Assembly (NCBI GenBank): GCA_963820095.1
Contig: CAWFZA010000030.1
Coordinates: 36,171-100,170 of the forward strand
Direction: 5' to 3'
DNA length: 64,000 nucleotides
Source: Roseiarcus sp963820095
GTDB taxonomy: Bacteria; Pseudomonadota; Alphaproteobacteria; Rhizobiales; Beijerinckiaceae
The position numbers and the translations under genes are program-made. The notes beneath the pieces were generated by a model, which made no database searches, had not been told where the DNA came from, and saw only the letters and a program-made list of their open reading frames with translations. Positions 62,979 through 64,000 of the stretch are shown here, piece by piece. Positions within the stretch are counted from its first letter, which is position 1. Each line of letters starts with the position of its first letter.

Positions 62979-63720
62979 GTGACGACGCGTCTCATCTCGC
63001 TGGTTGCGCTCGTGTGTCTGTGGCAGGTCGCGGCGCATTTCGCCAATCCGCGCCTGCTTCCGGGCCCGATCGCGGTGTTTGCGACGATGAAGTCCGAGGC
63101 CGCGTCGGGCGCGCTGTTCGCGGCGCTCGGAATCACCCTCGCCCGCGTCGCGGCGGCCTTCGTGCTCGCGATGGCGGCTGGGTCGGCGATCGGCTACGCG
63201 ATGGGCCGCAGCGCGCTCTTCGATCGCGCCGCCGACCCATGGATCATCGTGCTTTTGAATTTGCCCGCGCTGGTGATCATCGTGCTCGCCTATATCTGGG
63301 TCGGCCTCAACGAAGCCGCCGCAATCGGGGCGGTCGCGCTGAACAAGCTGCCTGTCACCGCCGTTACCATCCGCGAGGGCGTGCGCGCGCTCGACACGAG
63401 GCTCGACGAAATGGCGCAGGTGTTCGGCTTCTCGCCGTTGAAGCGGCTCGCCCACGTCGTCGCGCCGCAGCTCGCGCCCTTATTTCGCCGCGGCGACGCG
63501 GTCTGGCCTTTCGCTCGTCTGGAAAATCGTGCTGGTTGTCGAACTCATGGGCCGACCGAACGGCGTCGGGTTCGAAATCAATACCGCCTTCCAATTGTTC
63601 GACGTTCCGCTGCTGCTCGCCTATGCTCTGCCCTTCACGGCGATCATGCTCGTCATCGAAACGCTCGCGGTGCAACCTTTTGAACGTCATGTCTCCCGTT
63701 GGCGACCGCGCGCGGCTTGA
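62979..63720 (+). CDS. ABC importer permease (SsuC/TauC type), frame broken once
   Basis: About 246 residues repaired, GTG start at 62979. Membrane helices include RVAAAFVLAMAAGSAIGYAM and PWIIVLLNLPALVIIVLAYI; the coupling loop reads ALDTRLDEMAQVFGFSPLKR. An indel near 63485 shifts frame to GLSLVWKIVLVVELMGRPNG and the end DVPLLLAYALPFTAIMLVIE. It pairs with the preceding binding protein and the following ATPase. Confidence 0.82.
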
Positions 63721-64000
63721 AGCGCGCGTCGTTGACAAATCCTTCCGCACCGCCGCGGGACAGCGTGTTCCCGTCATCGCCAATCTCTCATTCAGGCTCG
63801 AGGAAGGCGAGACCGGCGCGCTGATCGGACCATCAGGTACGGCGAGTCGACCCTGATGCGTATTCTCGCCGGCCTCGACGACAATTTCGACGGTTCGGTC
63901 CGTCTTCCAGCCCATGGGCGAGTGGGCATGGTTTTCCAGGAGCCGCGGCTCCTGCCGTGGCGCGGCGTCGAGGACAATGTGCGGCTCGCCGCTCCGCATG
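63689..64000 (+). CDS. ABC importer ATP-binding protein, 5' part, frame broken
   Basis: The ATG at 63689 (MSPVGDRARLEARVVDKSF) overlaps the permease end. The Walker A region begins LIGPSGT and then breaks near 63840; the other frame resumes STLMRILAGLDDNFDGSVRL, then MVFQEPRLLPWRGVEDNVRL, the Q-loop of SsuB/TauB-type ATPases. With one G restored the loop would read GPSGTGES, with glutamate where lysine is expected, so either a second error or a defective site. The gene runs off the right edge. Confidence 0.8.

Noticed and set aside
1..64000. tRNA, rRNA, CRISPR arrays, prophage or insertion-sequence transposases
   Set aside because: I saw no repeat-spacer array, no transposase or integrase motif and no recognisable tRNA or rRNA. 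A covariance-model scan would be needed to exclude small RNA genes.

Overview
This is high-GC DNA from a methylotrophic or methanotrophic alphaproteobacterium, most likely Hyphomicrobiales (Methylocystaceae/Beijerinckiaceae-like). The assignment rests on three things in the same window: a near-complete tetrahydromethanopterin (H4MPT)/methanofuran C1 pathway, a lanthanide-type methanol dehydrogenase (xoxFGJ) with PQQ biosynthesis, and a rhizobial-type flagellar locus (ftcR, motB-motC-motD). No pmo, mmo or mxa genes were seen, so methane oxidation cannot be decided from this window.

Layout. 0-6.5 kb: housekeeping genes (glyS, glyQ, rph, a ribonuclease D-like exonuclease) and two regulators. 6.6-19.8 kb: flagellar and motility block (DUF1217 protein, TPR/glycosyltransferase-like protein, PilZ protein, ftcR, flagellin, fliF, a FliH-like gene, motB, motC, motD/fliK, a lytic transglycosylase). 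20.5-28.7 kb: nine minus-strand genes in one direction: TonB-dependent receptor, lanmodulin-like EF-hand protein, exbB, exbD, tonB, pqqB, pqqC, pqqD, pqqE. 28.9-31.0 kb: a divergent NarL-type two-component pair. 31.1-47.4 kb: C1 core (fae, orf17, orf7, mch, orf5 on minus; fhcBADC on plus, followed by an ExbB-like channel module, mptG and mtdB) plus an MfnB-FolB fusion. 47.5-50.9 kb: xoxFGJ on minus. 51.3-57.1 kb: cofactor biosynthesis (mfnF, mfnE, an AfpA-like flavoprotein, a DHPS-like protein, a DUF447 protein, a HisA-like protein). 57.1-64 kb: cytochrome c, a free-standing pqqA, a LutA/beta-propeller/LutE/LutF-type exporter-like ABC system, and a second importer-type ABC system cut by the window end.

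How it fits together. XoxF oxidises methanol to formaldehyde in the periplasm using PQQ and a lanthanide and passes electrons to XoxG. Fae, MtdB, Mch and FhcABCD carry the C1 unit on H4MPT and methanofuran to formate. The mfn, mpt and orf genes make those carriers. The receptor, lanmodulin-like protein, TonB-ExbBD and Lut-type ABC genes look like metal acquisition and handling for XoxF, and tonB-exbBD is translationally joined to pqqBCDE.

Quality warning. About twenty genes, including essential ones, are broken by single-base indels, often in C or G runs, and are restored by changing frame. This looks like consensus error in a draft assembly, so broken frames are annotated as one gene and residue numbers across them are approximate.
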